Of a stretch of DNA of 7,892 nt, positions 1 through 5,860 are shown one piece after another. The notes under the pieces were generated by a model. That model was not told the DNA's origin. It saw nothing but the letters and a program-made list of their open reading frames with translations, and made no database searches. Each line of letters starts with the position of its first letter. Position 1 is the first letter of the stretch. The stretch lies in contig JAGVKR010000619.1 in assembly GCA_020050375.1 (NCBI GenBank), positions 1 to 7,892 of the forward strand, given 5' to 3'. Origin of the DNA: Planctomycetales bacterium (GTDB lineage Bacteria; Planctomycetota; Planctomycetia; Planctomycetales; Planctomycetaceae). The position numbers and the translations under genes were made by a program.

Positions 1-449
1 CCGTGCCCCATCCGCGCCCCGTCGCGCGTGAACGCTACGCCGGGGACCATGATCAGATCGAGTTTGTCGACCGAGACCTGCCGTTCGGGGAGCGACCGCA
101 GTTCCTGCCGCGGTTCGAGGATTTTGTACATCCCGATGGCGAGGTCTTCCATGCTTTCGAGGCGGAACAGCTCCAGCTCGCCTTTGTCGTTGCACCAGGG
201 AACGACGATCGTTTTGCCGTGCGTGAGGGCCGTCGCCAGATAATCGCGTGTGCGGACCTCGGTCCGCACGTCGACGTAAAACATGACGGTTTTCGCACGA
301 GCATATTCGGGAAGCGCGACGAACTTTTCGCAGATGACGCGGCTCAGCTCGTCTTTGTTCTCCTGCTGGCGACGATTTTCATGGGCCTGTTCGCGCAGGC
401 GTTTCTTGAACTCCTGGATTTCAGTCGGCGATTCGAGTGGTGCGTTCAT
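1..449 (-). CDS. fau: 5-formyltetrahydrofolate cyclo-ligase (MTHFS family), 3' end cut by window edge
   Basis: Cytosolic enzyme that uses ATP to convert 5-formyl-THF to 5,10-methenyl-THF, returning a dead-end folate to the one-carbon pool. I translated this frame by hand: 149 complete residues from the ATG at 449-447, open to the window edge. The N-terminal part is a charged helix (EFKKRLREQAHENRR, residues 13-27) as in the family. Residues 54-60 (TVMFYVD) and 81-85 (IVVPW) look like Rossmann-type core strands. The strongest evidence is DLIMVPGVAF at 131-140 followed by TRDGARMGHG, the family signature (D-x-x-x-V-P-G-x-A-F-x-x-x-G-x-R-x-G-x-G) that precedes the catalytic end. Full-length members are about 180-200 residues, so roughly 40-50 residues are missing through truncation by the window, not decay. 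No clear Shine-Dalgarno precedes the ATG. It lies 49 bp downstream of the small 80-residue gene and may be co-transcribed with it and gcvPAB. Family call is firm; the operon is inference. Confidence 0.9.
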   Translation of the reverse strand, partial: MNAPLESPTEIQEFKKRLREQAHENRRQQENKDELSRVICEKFVALPEYARAKTVMFYVDVRTEVRTRDYLATALTHGKTIVVPWCNDKGELELFRLESMEDLAIGMYKILEPRQELRSLPERQVSVDKLDLIMVPGVAFTRDGARMGH

Positions 450-498
450 GTCGGTTGCGAAGCAAGGTGGCTTTTAATGGTTGCATTCAAAGGAAAGT

Positions 499-741
499 CT
501 ACGGCTCAAGCCAGTTTTCGAAATGTAAACCACGAATACGGCGTCGTGCCTTCTGACGATCTCGTTCTCGGAACTTCAACGCTTCCGCAAGAATGTCACC
601 CATGACCTCGTCTCCATCGAACACACCGATGAGCTTGCGAATGTCCTTGGTCGTTCCCGCTGGAATGGGCATTTGAGACCGCAGTTCGGCGACCTGCTGC
701 TCCAGCGTCGCAACTCGTCGTTCCAATTGTGTTTTTGCCAT
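499..741 (-). CDS. Small coiled-coil protein, antitoxin-like, no toxin partner visible
   Basis: An 80-residue protein with no recognised catalytic motif. Residues 5-24 form a leucine/valine heptad coiled coil (LERRVATLEQQVAELRSQM), a likely dimerisation helix. A linker (about 25-37, IPAGTTKDIRK) leads to a second half with GVFDGDEVMGDILAEA and then a basic tail (KFRERDRQKARRRIR, 56-70). The layout of coiled coil, then G-x-F-x-D-(D/E), then an acidic-to-basic helix with an FRERDR motif resembles small antitoxins often encoded just before PIN-domain (VapC-like) toxins. That comparison is from memory of the general pattern, not a search. Here only 49 bp separate it from the folate cyclo-ligase gene, so there is no room for a toxin downstream, and none is upstream. 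The start is supported by AGGAG at 750-754, 8 nt before the ATG, with a putative promoter at 786-814. It is likely a real gene; function is unknown and the antitoxin idea is tentative. Confidence 0.7.
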   Translation of the reverse strand: MAKTQLERRVATLEQQVAELRSQMPIPAGTTKDIRKLIGVFDGDEVMGDILAEALKFRERDRQKARRRIRGLHFENWLEP

Positions 742-785
742 CTCTCATGCTCCTGATCGCCGATACATCGCTTCGTCAACTGGCT

Positions 786-814
786 ATTATCCGTGGACAG
801 CAGAGATGCTGCAA
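786..814 (-). promoter_or_regulatory. Putative sigma70-like promoter for the small gene and cyclo-ligase
   Basis: On the minus strand TTGCAG (809-814) and GATAAT (786-791) are separated by 17 bp. The -10 box matches consensus at 5 of 6 positions, the -35 at 3 of 6. It falls in the 85-bp gap between the gcvPB stop and the small gene, giving a leader of about 35-40 nt. A short 5-bp stem (CAGCA/TGCTG) lies across the spacer. It could let these two genes be expressed apart from gcvPAB. Weak -35, so modest confidence. Confidence 0.35.
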
Positions 815-826
815 CCCGAATGCCAG

Positions 827-2320
827 TCATCCCTCTGATGTAATCCATTTCAAAACGGGCGTGCGAGCCGCTCGAACTTCATCGGGACGGCTGATCGGTG
901 TTTCGTGCGGAGCCTGGTGGAGGAGTTCCGGATCTTCACGAACGATGTCGCGGATGGCCTGCGCAAACGCATCGAGTGTTTCGCGCGACTCGGTCTCGGT
1001 CGGCTCGATCATGATCGATTCCGGCACGACGAGCGGGAAGTAGACGGTCGGGGCATGGAATCCATAGTCGAGGAGGCGTTTGGCGATGTCCATCGCCGAG
1101 ATGCCGCGCTCTTCCTTGAGCTGCCGGGCCGAGGCGACAAACTCGTGCATGCAGCGATCTCCCTGCGGGACGGGGAGCACGTCCTTCAGCTTCGCCAGCA
1201 GGTAATTGGCGTTGAGGACGGCGTTCTCGCTCATCGCACGGACTCCGGCGGCTCCCAGCGTCCGCAGGTAGCAGTAGCCGCGAACCAGAATCCCCACGTT
1301 CCCGAAAAAGCTGCGCACACGTCCGATCGACCTCGCCGGGACAGCAAGATCGTAGACAAGCGTCGAATCAGACGAAACGCCGCTCGTGCCTGGACCTTCA
1401 CGCCGCACGACCACCGGCCCCGGCAGATAGTCTCCGAGAAAATCGCGGACCGCAATCGGACCGGAACCGGGACCTCCTGCGCCATGCGGCCCGGTGAACG
1501 TCTTGTGGACGTTGTAATGCATCATGTCGCCGCCGAAGTCTCCCGGCCGGGTGATCCCGCAAATGGCGTTCATGTTGGCGCCGTCGATGTACACGAGCCC
1601 GCCGACAGCGTGAACCCTCCGGGCGATTTCGGGAAGGTCGCGTTCGAACATTCCCAGCGTATTGGGATTGGTGACCATGAACACCGCAGTGCTCTGGTCG
1701 AGATGGGCGGAAAGCTCGTTCAAATCGACGAACCCCTGGGCGGTGCTCTTGAGTTGCACGCATTCGAAGCCGGCGAGGGCAGCGCTGGCGGGGTTCGTGC
1801 CGTGGGCGCTGTTGGGGAACAGAACCTTCGTGCGGGTCTCGCCCTTGTCGCGAAAATAGGCCGAGGACACGAGCAGCGCCGTGAACTCGCCCTGGGCGCC
1901 GGCGGCCGGTTGCAGGGAGATGGCGGGCAAGCCGGAGATCTCTGCGAGCATCGCCTGCATCGTAAAGAGCAGTTCGAGCATTCCCTGCGAATCTTCGACG
2001 GATCGATACGGATGCATGTCGACGATTCCGGGGAGCGCCGACAATCGCTCGTGTCGCTTCGGGTTGTACTTCATCGTGCAACTGCCGAGCGGATAAAAGT
2101 GGGTGTCGACCGACATGTTCTTCGTCGAAAGATTGACGAAGTGCCGAATGACTTCCGGCTCGGTCACCTCCGGCAGTGCCGGCGCCGATGTCGACTGGTG
2201 CGCGCGGGGAATCAGCTCGTCGAGTGCCTGATCGGGGACATCGCTTTTTGGAAACACGGCACCGCGGCGGCCGGGTTGCGACAGGTCGAATAACAACTTC
2301 GTTGCCAACGTGTTCCGCAT
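827..2320 (-). CDS. gcvPB: Glycine dehydrogenase (decarboxylating) subunit 2, P-protein C-terminal half
   Basis: The PLP-binding subunit of the two-part P protein of the glycine cleavage system. With GcvPA it decarboxylates glycine and passes the aminomethyl group to the lipoyl arm of GcvH in the cytosol. The 497-residue length fits separate GcvPB proteins (about 480-500). Visible landmarks are HFVNLSTKNMSVDTHFYPLG followed by SCTMKYNPK (60-88), SLQPAAGAQGEF (135-146), NSAHGTNPASA (170-180), the cofactor-contact segment YIDGANMNA (244-252), and HYNVHKTFTGPHGAGGPG (268-285), whose K273 should form the Schiff base with PLP. A glycine-rich turn, GPGTSGVSSDS, follows. The start ATG at 2320 gives an N-terminus like other family members (LLFDLSQPGRRG). 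The Shine-Dalgarno is poor (GAGG about 10 nt upstream), so translation may be coupled to gcvPA, which ends 37 bp before. No frameshift or missing key residue was seen. Confidence 0.97.
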   Translation of the reverse strand: MRNTLATKLLFDLSQPGRRGAVFPKSDVPDQALDELIPRAHQSTSAPALPEVTEPEVIRHFVNLSTKNMSVDTHFYPLGSCTMKYNPKRHERLSALPGIVDMHPYRSVEDSQGMLELLFTMQAMLAEISGLPAISLQPAAGAQGEFTALLVSSAYFRDKGETRTKVLFPNSAHGTNPASAALAGFECVQLKSTAQGFVDLNELSAHLDQSTAVFMVTNPNTLGMFERDLPEIARRVHAVGGLVYIDGANMNAICGITRPGDFGGDMMHYNVHKTFTGPHGAGGPGSGPIAVRDFLGDYLPGPVVVRREGPGTSGVSSDSTLVYDLAVPARSIGRVRSFFGNVGILVRGYCYLRTLGAAGVRAMSENAVLNANYLLAKLKDVLPVPQGDRCMHEFVASARQLKEERGISAMDIAKRLLDYGFHAPTVYFPLVVPESIMIEPTETESRETLDAFAQAIRDIVREDPELLHQAPHETPISRPDEVRAARTPVLKWITSEG

Positions 2321-2357
2321 GGAAAGAGCGCCTCAATTCAAAAAATGCGTCAATCGA

Positions 2358-3707
2358 TTACCCGCTCAAGGCTTCGGCGAGTTTGTCGATTTCCGTTCGG
2401 GACCTTTGTTCCGTCACTGCGATCAACAGACAATTCTCGGCCGACGAGACACCGGAGTTGCGAAACCGTTTCAGATCCGGACCGATGTCGAAACCGGCGG
2501 CTCGAGCTTTCTTCAGGATGGGATCGACTCCCGCTCGACAGCGGAGCGCGAATTCCTTGAAAAAAGGTTGTCGAAAGGCAAGTTCGATTCCCGGTACTTT
2601 TGACAGCCGTTCGGCGGCATAGTGGGCTTTTCGCGTGCAGAGCTCGGCGACTTCACGCAAGCCTGTCGGGCCGAGCAGTGACAGGTAGACGGTGGCCCGC
2701 AGGGCCATCAGCCCCTGATTGGTGCAGATGTTGCTGGTGGCCTTCTCGCGGCGAATGTGCTGCTCGCGAGCCTGCAAATTGAGGACGTAACACCGCTGCC
2801 CCTCGCGGTCGACGGTTTCGCCGATCAGTCGGCCGGGCATCTTGCGTACAAATTCCTGCCGGCAGGCGAGGATTCCCAGATAGGGGCCGCCGTACTGCAT
2901 CGGAATGCCGAGGGCTTGCCCTTCGGCGACAGCAATGTCGGCCCCGTATTCGCCGGGACGCGCAAGCAGCCCGAGACTGATCGGGTCGAAGCTGACGACC
3001 GACAATGCCCCGACTTTGCGGGCGGCGTCTGTCAACTCGCGGGTTTGCTCCAGGCAACCGAAAAAATTCGGCTGCTGGATGACCAGGCACGCCGTGCGGT
3101 CGTCGAGCACCTGACGCACGGCTGCGACATCGGCAATCCCATCGGGAACCGGTACGACAACCAGCTCGCAGTTGACCTGCCGCAGATACGTCTCACAGAC
3201 CTGGCGATATTCCGGATGGACCGAGCCAAGAATGACCACCTTGCTGTGGCGATCGGTCACCCGCATCGCCATGAAAACCGCTTCACTGACAGCCGTGCCG
3301 CCCTCGTAGAGGCTGGCATTCGAGACGTCCATCCCGGTGAGCTGGCAGATGAGCGACTGATACTCGAAAAACGCCTGCAGCGTTCCCTGGCTGGCCTCTG
3401 CCTGATAGGGGGTGTAGGCCGTGTAGAATTCGCTGCGGGATGCGACGGCGTCGATGGCCGAGGGAATGAAGTGATCGTAGCTCCCTCCCCCCAGAAAACA
3501 GACGCCGGTTTTTTTTGTCGTGTTCTTTGCCGCCAGCTCGCGAAGATGGTTTTCCAGCTCGATTTCGGTGAGAGCCGGGGGAAGATCGAGCGGCCGGCGG
3601 AGGCGGAGGTTCTCGGGAACCTGCTCGAACAGCTCGGCGATCGATCCGACGCCGATCGTCGCCAGCATCTCGCGCTGCTGCTGGGGGGTATTGTAAAGGT
3701 AAGCCAC
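2358..3707 (-). CDS. gcvPA: Glycine dehydrogenase (decarboxylating) subunit 1, P-protein N-terminal half
   Basis: Partner of GcvPB in the split P protein; it has the same fold but no PLP lysine. At 449 residues it matches the usual length (about 440-450). Landmarks are the N-terminal MAYLYNTPQQQREMLATIG, the conserved FLGGGSYDHFIPSAID (71-86), YTPYQAEASQGTLQAFFEYQ (98-117) and LTGMDVSNASLYEGGTA (123-139), and a second half with GQALGIPMQYGGPYLG and TSNICTNQGLMALRA, all characteristic of GcvPA. The start is GTG (3707-3705), supported by GGAG at 3715-3718, 7 nt upstream; no in-frame ATG gives a better N-terminus. It is followed after 37 bp by gcvPB and ends with TAA. A run of eight A residues in the coding strand (3509-3516, codons for TKK near residue 64) is unusual in this GC-rich gene. 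Expression probably comes from a promoter at 3805-3833 and perhaps also readthrough from gcvH. Confidence 0.97.
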   Translation of the reverse strand: MAYLYNTPQQQREMLATIGVGSIAELFEQVPENLRLRRPLDLPPALTEIELENHLRELAAKNTTKKTGVCFLGGGSYDHFIPSAIDAVASRSEFYTAYTPYQAEASQGTLQAFFEYQSLICQLTGMDVSNASLYEGGTAVSEAVFMAMRVTDRHSKVVILGSVHPEYRQVCETYLRQVNCELVVVPVPDGIADVAAVRQVLDDRTACLVIQQPNFFGCLEQTRELTDAARKVGALSVVSFDPISLGLLARPGEYGADIAVAEGQALGIPMQYGGPYLGILACRQEFVRKMPGRLIGETVDREGQRCYVLNLQAREQHIRREKATSNICTNQGLMALRATVYLSLLGPTGLREVAELCTRKAHYAAERLSKVPGIELAFRQPFFKEFALRCRAGVDPILKKARAAGFDIGPDLKRFRNSGVSSAENCLLIAVTEQRSRTEIDKLAEALSG

Positions 3708-3770
3708 ACGGAATCTCCGCGCAAAGGGTCGGGAGTGAAGCTTCGGTTTTCACAGAGCAATCGGCGGAAA

Positions 3771-3790
3771 CACGGCGGACGAACGCCGTG
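3771..3790 (-). promoter_or_regulatory. Stem-loop in the gcvPA leader
   Basis: A perfect 7-bp inverted repeat (CACGGCG at 3771-3777, CGCCGTG at 3784-3790) with a 6-nt loop. It would form near the 5' end of a transcript started at the 3805-3833 promoter. A weaker second stem (GTGAA/TTCAC, about 3735-3753) lies between it and the ribosome binding site. The leader does not show the conserved cores of the glycine riboswitch that I would expect (a CUCUCAGG-like segment and GCCGAAGG-like segment). Its role is unknown; mRNA stability or a protein binding site are possible. Confidence 0.35.
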
Positions 3791-3804
3791 CATCACCCGG
3801 CGGA

Positions 3805-3833
3805 ATTATTCTAGGTCGCCGGGCAAATTGCAA
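3805..3833 (-). promoter_or_regulatory. Putative sigma70-like promoter for gcvPA-gcvPB
   Basis: Minus-strand TTGCAA (3828-3833) and AATAAT (3805-3810) are spaced by exactly 17 bp; matches to consensus are 4 of 6 and 5 of 6. Transcription would start near 3798, giving a leader of about 90 nt before the gcvPA GTG. It lies just past the heptad-repeat hairpin that follows gcvH, so hairpin plus promoter would separate gcvPAB transcription from gcvH. Confidence 0.45.
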
Positions 3834-3841
3834 ACCAGAAG

Positions 3842-3938
3842 GGAGTGACGAGTGTGGAATTCGGAATGCGGAATTCGGAGTGCCAGCGAGGAAGACGCCG
3901 TCGGCATTCCGCACTCCCCATTCCTCATTCCGAACTCC
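3842..3938. repeat. Heptad-repeat inverted repeat (long imperfect hairpin) after gcvH
   Basis: Two arrays of 7-bp units in opposite orientation. The left array has six in-phase units at 3842, 3849, 3856, 3863, 3870 and 3877; the last four are GGAATTC, GGAATGC, GGAATTC and GGAGTGC, while the first two are degenerate (GGAGTGA, CGAGTGT). The right array has five units at 3904, 3911, 3918, 3925 and 3932 of the complementary type (GCATTCC, GCACTCC, CCATTCC, TCATTCC, GAACTCC). The four outer right units pair with the last four left units at 24 of 28 positions. A fifth right unit, 3904-3910, and 20 nt (3884-3903) form the loop. The repeat ends one base before the gcvH stop codon, so in gcvH mRNA it folds immediately after the coding sequence. 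It lacks a clear following U-tract, so it is not a classic intrinsic terminator, but it may stop transcription or protect the gcvH 3' end. It could also be a dispersed genomic repeat. Confidence 0.8.
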
Positions 3939-3939
3939 G

Positions 3940-4326
3940 TCAGTGGGCGCGTGCTGCCCAATGCTGCTCGTATGCGGCGCGATCCATCAGATCAGCGGAC
4001 AAACCTGGGGAGGTGACGCGCACTTTCAGCAGCCAGCCGGCTCCGAACGGATCGGACGACAATTTTCCGAGATCGTCGGCCAGCTTCGAGTTGGATTCGA
4101 CCACTTCGCCCGTGACCGGGCTGTACATGTCGCTCGCGGCTTTGACGCTCTCGACGACTCCAAAGGGTTTTCCCGCTTCGACCTTTTTTCCGGGCGACGG
4201 CAAATCGATGTAGACCAGGTCGGTCAGGGCATTGACTGCGAAATCGGAAATCCCGATCGTGGCCACTTCTCCATCGAGAGAGACCCATTCGTCGGTCTTG
4301 GCATACTTCAGGCGATCAGGCTCCAT
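3940..4326 (-). CDS. gcvH: Glycine cleavage system H protein
   Basis: Lipoyl carrier that shuttles the aminomethyl intermediate from the P protein to the T protein and is reoxidised by lipoamide dehydrogenase. The 128 residues match the usual 125-131. Residues 7-15 (KYAKTDEWV) are the typical H-protein opening, IGISDFAVNALTDLVYIDLP (24-43) is the first half of the lipoyl fold, and GVVESVKAASDMYSPVTGEV (56-75) holds the lipoylation site at K62. The C-terminal GWLLKVRV (97-104) is also conserved. An upstream in-frame extension of 80 residues exists, but it is rich in Arg, Cys and Pro and unlike any H protein. AAGGA at 4334-4338, 7 nt before the chosen ATG, settles the start. gcvPA and gcvPB follow in the same direction after a 232-bp gap containing a hairpin and a promoter. 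gcvT, often next to gcvH, is not adjacent: the upstream neighbour is divergent. No confident promoter could be picked. Confidence 0.97.
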   Translation of the reverse strand: MEPDRLKYAKTDEWVSLDGEVATIGISDFAVNALTDLVYIDLPSPGKKVEAGKPFGVVESVKAASDMYSPVTGEVVESNSKLADDLGKLSSDPFGAGWLLKVRVTSPGLSADLMDRAAYEQHWAARAH

Positions 4327-4333
4327 CCGTAAA

Positions 4334-4338
4334 TCCTT
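4334..4338 (-). promoter_or_regulatory. Ribosome binding site deciding the gcvH start
   Basis: Minus-strand AAGGA sits 7 nt before the ATG at 4326-4324. This selects the 128-residue H protein over a longer in-frame reading that would add 80 non-homologous residues. Confidence 0.8.
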
Positions 4339-4559
4339 CAATTCGGAGACGACGGGGTGGCGATTCGAGCACCGCGAACGACACGATACACACTCGGCGG
4401 ACGAATGCAAAGGAGGCGAAAAGTTGCGTTTCGGGAACGGCCCGGTGATTGATGGATTCTTCATCCCGGCATCGTTAAAATGACACGATCGGGGAGTACA
4501 TTTTCTTCCGTCGCAACAACCAGCCCGGCGTCTGGGGGGAGATGTCTTTCGGAATTTGA

Positions 4560-4589
4560 TTGACATTTGGGTGGCACTCTCCAGATAAT
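4560..4589 (+). promoter_or_regulatory. Strong sigma70-like promoter for the DUF1559 pilin-like gene
   Basis: A perfect TTGACA (4560-4565) is followed after 18 bp by GATAAT (4584-4589), matching 5 of 6 consensus bases. This is the best promoter in the window. Transcription should begin near 4596, leaving a leader of about 140 nt before the ATG at 4738. High predicted strength would fit an abundant surface or pilin-like product. Assumes the host's housekeeping sigma factor recognises standard boxes. Confidence 0.65.
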
Positions 4590-4726
4590 CACCGCAGCAT
4601 CTCCTTGCAGTCGCGTTTCAAGTCGGCAAGCATCACCTCTCACGACGGTTCCCGGCCGGTTGAATGTTTTCAAGCAGCGCGTTCGCTTTGACCGTTCTTT
4701 TGTCTGTCTCCGTCCTCATGTCTCTC

Positions 4727-4732
4727 AAGGAG
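4727..4732 (+). promoter_or_regulatory. Ribosome binding site deciding the DUF1559 gene start
   Basis: AAGGAG lies 5 nt before ATG 4738-4740, which starts directly at the prepilin leader MNNRKKG. This rules out a 57-residue upstream extension that would bury the prepilin cleavage site. Confidence 0.85.
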
Positions 4733-4737
4733 CGCCC

Positions 4738-5838
4738 ATGAACAACAGGAAAAAAGGCTTTACCCTGATCGAACTGCTGGTTGTGATCGCCATCATCGGC
4801 GTGCTGGTGGCCCTGCTGTTGCCCGCGGTGCAACAGGCCCGTGAAGCCGCCCGTCGCACTCAGTGCAAGAACAATCTCAAGCAATTCGGTTTGGCTTTGC
4901 ACAACTATCACGACACGTACAACACCTTCCCCGGGGGGACAAACGGTTCGGGCTGCCGGTCGTCGAGCATCTGCCCGACCGCTTTGACCGGTCGCAGCCG
5001 GATCAGTGCCTTCGTGCCGTTGCTCCCCTATTACGACCAGGCGCCCCTTTACAATGCTTATGACGCTCGCCCGACGGCGCCCTGGGCGCAACAGATCTCC
5101 GGGGCAACCCCGACCTTGCAGCCGCATCCGTACTGGAACAACAAGGTTCCGATGCTGCAGTGCCCTTCGGACATCAATACCGTGATCACCGGTGGGTCAC
5201 TGGTCGGCATGCCCAGCGCCAACTACTCATTCTGCAGTGGTGACGGCGCCCGACTGATGTGCTCCGTTGATGAAAATGCGGATGGACGCGATTGCACGAA
5301 GGCGCGCGGGATTTTCAGCCAGCAGTCCCGGACGCGAATCGGCGATATTACTGATGGAACGAGCAATACAATCGCGATGGCAGAACATGTGACGCCGACC
5401 GGCTCAACAAATCTTGGAGATGCCCGGCTCGGACGGGCGGCGATCACCGGTGGCGATCCCGCGAGCAGTCCGGCGGCCTGCCGCGCGCTATTTGTGAACG
5501 GGATCTATACAGTCGCTGTCAATACCGACGACGGCTTCCACGGGGCACGCTGGCCGGATGGCGCGGCCATGTACACCCGTTTCAACACGATGGTCCCTCC
5601 TAACGGCCCCAGTTGCATGGAAGCCGATAATCATTGGCTGGGCGGGATGTATACCGCTTCCAGCCGGCACGTCGGGGGAGTGCAGGCCTGCCTGGCAGAT
5701 GGTTCCGTCCGGTTCATCAGTGAAAACATCAATAGCGGGAATCAGGCGTCCTCCGAAGTCACCGGCGGCTCCAGTCCCTACGGCGTCTGGGGCGCTTTGG
5801 GAACGAAGTCCGGCGGTGAGGCCGTTTCCGACTTCTAA
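4738..5838 (+). CDS. DUF1559 domain-containing pilin-like protein with H-X9-DG C-terminus
   Basis: A 366-residue protein of the type IV pilin/pseudopilin-like family that is greatly expanded in planctomycetes. The N-terminus is a class III prepilin signal: MNNRKKG then [20 protein letters not shown], with predicted cleavage after G7 and the conserved Glu at +5 (E12). The hydrophobic helix continues into [13 protein letters not shown] and [20 protein letters not shown] (43-62), the standard entry to the DUF1559 domain. Other family marks are LQCPSD (140-145), [14 protein letters not shown] (204-217) and, near the end, H311-x9-D321-G322 ([20 protein letters not shown]). There are ten cysteines after the signal helix (43, 73, 79, 142, 166, 175, 186, 248, 293, 318), which suggests disulfides in an exported protein. 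A short acidic loop DENADGRD (178-185) resembles a calcium-binding loop. Exact function of the family is not established; cell-surface or secretion pseudopilin roles are guesses. Strong promoter upstream, stem-loop downstream. Confidence 0.93.
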   Translation: MNNRKKGFTLIELLVVIAIIGVLVALLLPAVQQAREAARRTQCKNNLKQFGLALHNYHDTYNTFPGGTNGSGCRSSSICPTALTGRSRISAFVPLLPYYDQAPLYNAYDARPTAPWAQQISGATPTLQPHPYWNNKVPMLQCPSDINTVITGGSLVGMPSANYSFCSGDGARLMCSVDENADGRDCTKARGIFSQQSRTRIGDITDGTSNTIAMAEHVTPTGSTNLGDARLGRAAITGGDPASSPAACRALFVNGIYTVAVNTDDGFHGARWPDGAAMYTRFNTMVPPNGPSCMEADNHWLGGMYTASSRHVGGVQACLADGSVRFISENINSGNQASSEVTGGSSPYGVWGALGTKSGGEAVSDF

Positions 5839-5860
5839 CCAGCCTCGACCGGTGCTCAAC

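Larger units (their letters stand above)
4327..4737. other. 411-bp divergent intergenic region, gcvH to DUF1559 gene
   Basis: No credible coding sequence was seen on either strand. It contains the gcvH ribosome binding site (4334-4338), an 11-mer CGGCGGACGAA (4395-4405) also present in the gcvPA leader, a strong plus-strand promoter (4560-4589), and the leader of the pilin-like gene with its Shine-Dalgarno. I looked on the minus strand for glycine riboswitch conserved cores and did not find a convincing match. No confident gcvH promoter was found; TTGCAT-16-TATCGT overlapping the 11-mer is the best I could see and is weak. Confidence 0.6.

Noticed and set aside
3..605. Plus-strand open frame of 200 codons at the left edge
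   Set aside because: It lies opposite the cyclo-ligase gene, whose family signature is clear on the minus strand, and also overlaps the small gene.
905..2293. Long plus-strand open frame (462 codons) opposite gcvPB
   Set aside because: It is antisense to a fully conserved gcvPB, has a composition rich in Arg, His, Gly and Asp without family motifs, and reflects GC-rich codon usage.
2321..2357. Intrinsic terminator between gcvPA and gcvPB (T6 on the minus strand at 2340-2345)
   Set aside because: No stable stem precedes the T-run, and the 37-bp gap fits a co-transcribed pair.
2757..3848. Long plus-strand open frame (363 codons) opposite gcvPA
   Set aside because: Antisense shadow of the conserved gcvPA gene; no recognisable domain or ribosome binding site.
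4327..4566. 80-residue N-terminal extension of GcvH
   Set aside because: The extension is unlike H proteins and the AAGGA site 7 nt before ATG 4326 marks the true start.
4327..4600. Glycine riboswitch upstream of gcvH
   Set aside because: A GGAGAG-like segment (near 4578-4583, minus strand) caught the eye, but the other conserved cores are missing or out of order.
4567..4737. 57-residue N-terminal extension of the DUF1559 protein
   Set aside because: It would place the prepilin cleavage motif deep inside the protein, and its TTG start overlaps the promoter spacer; AAGGAG supports ATG 4738.
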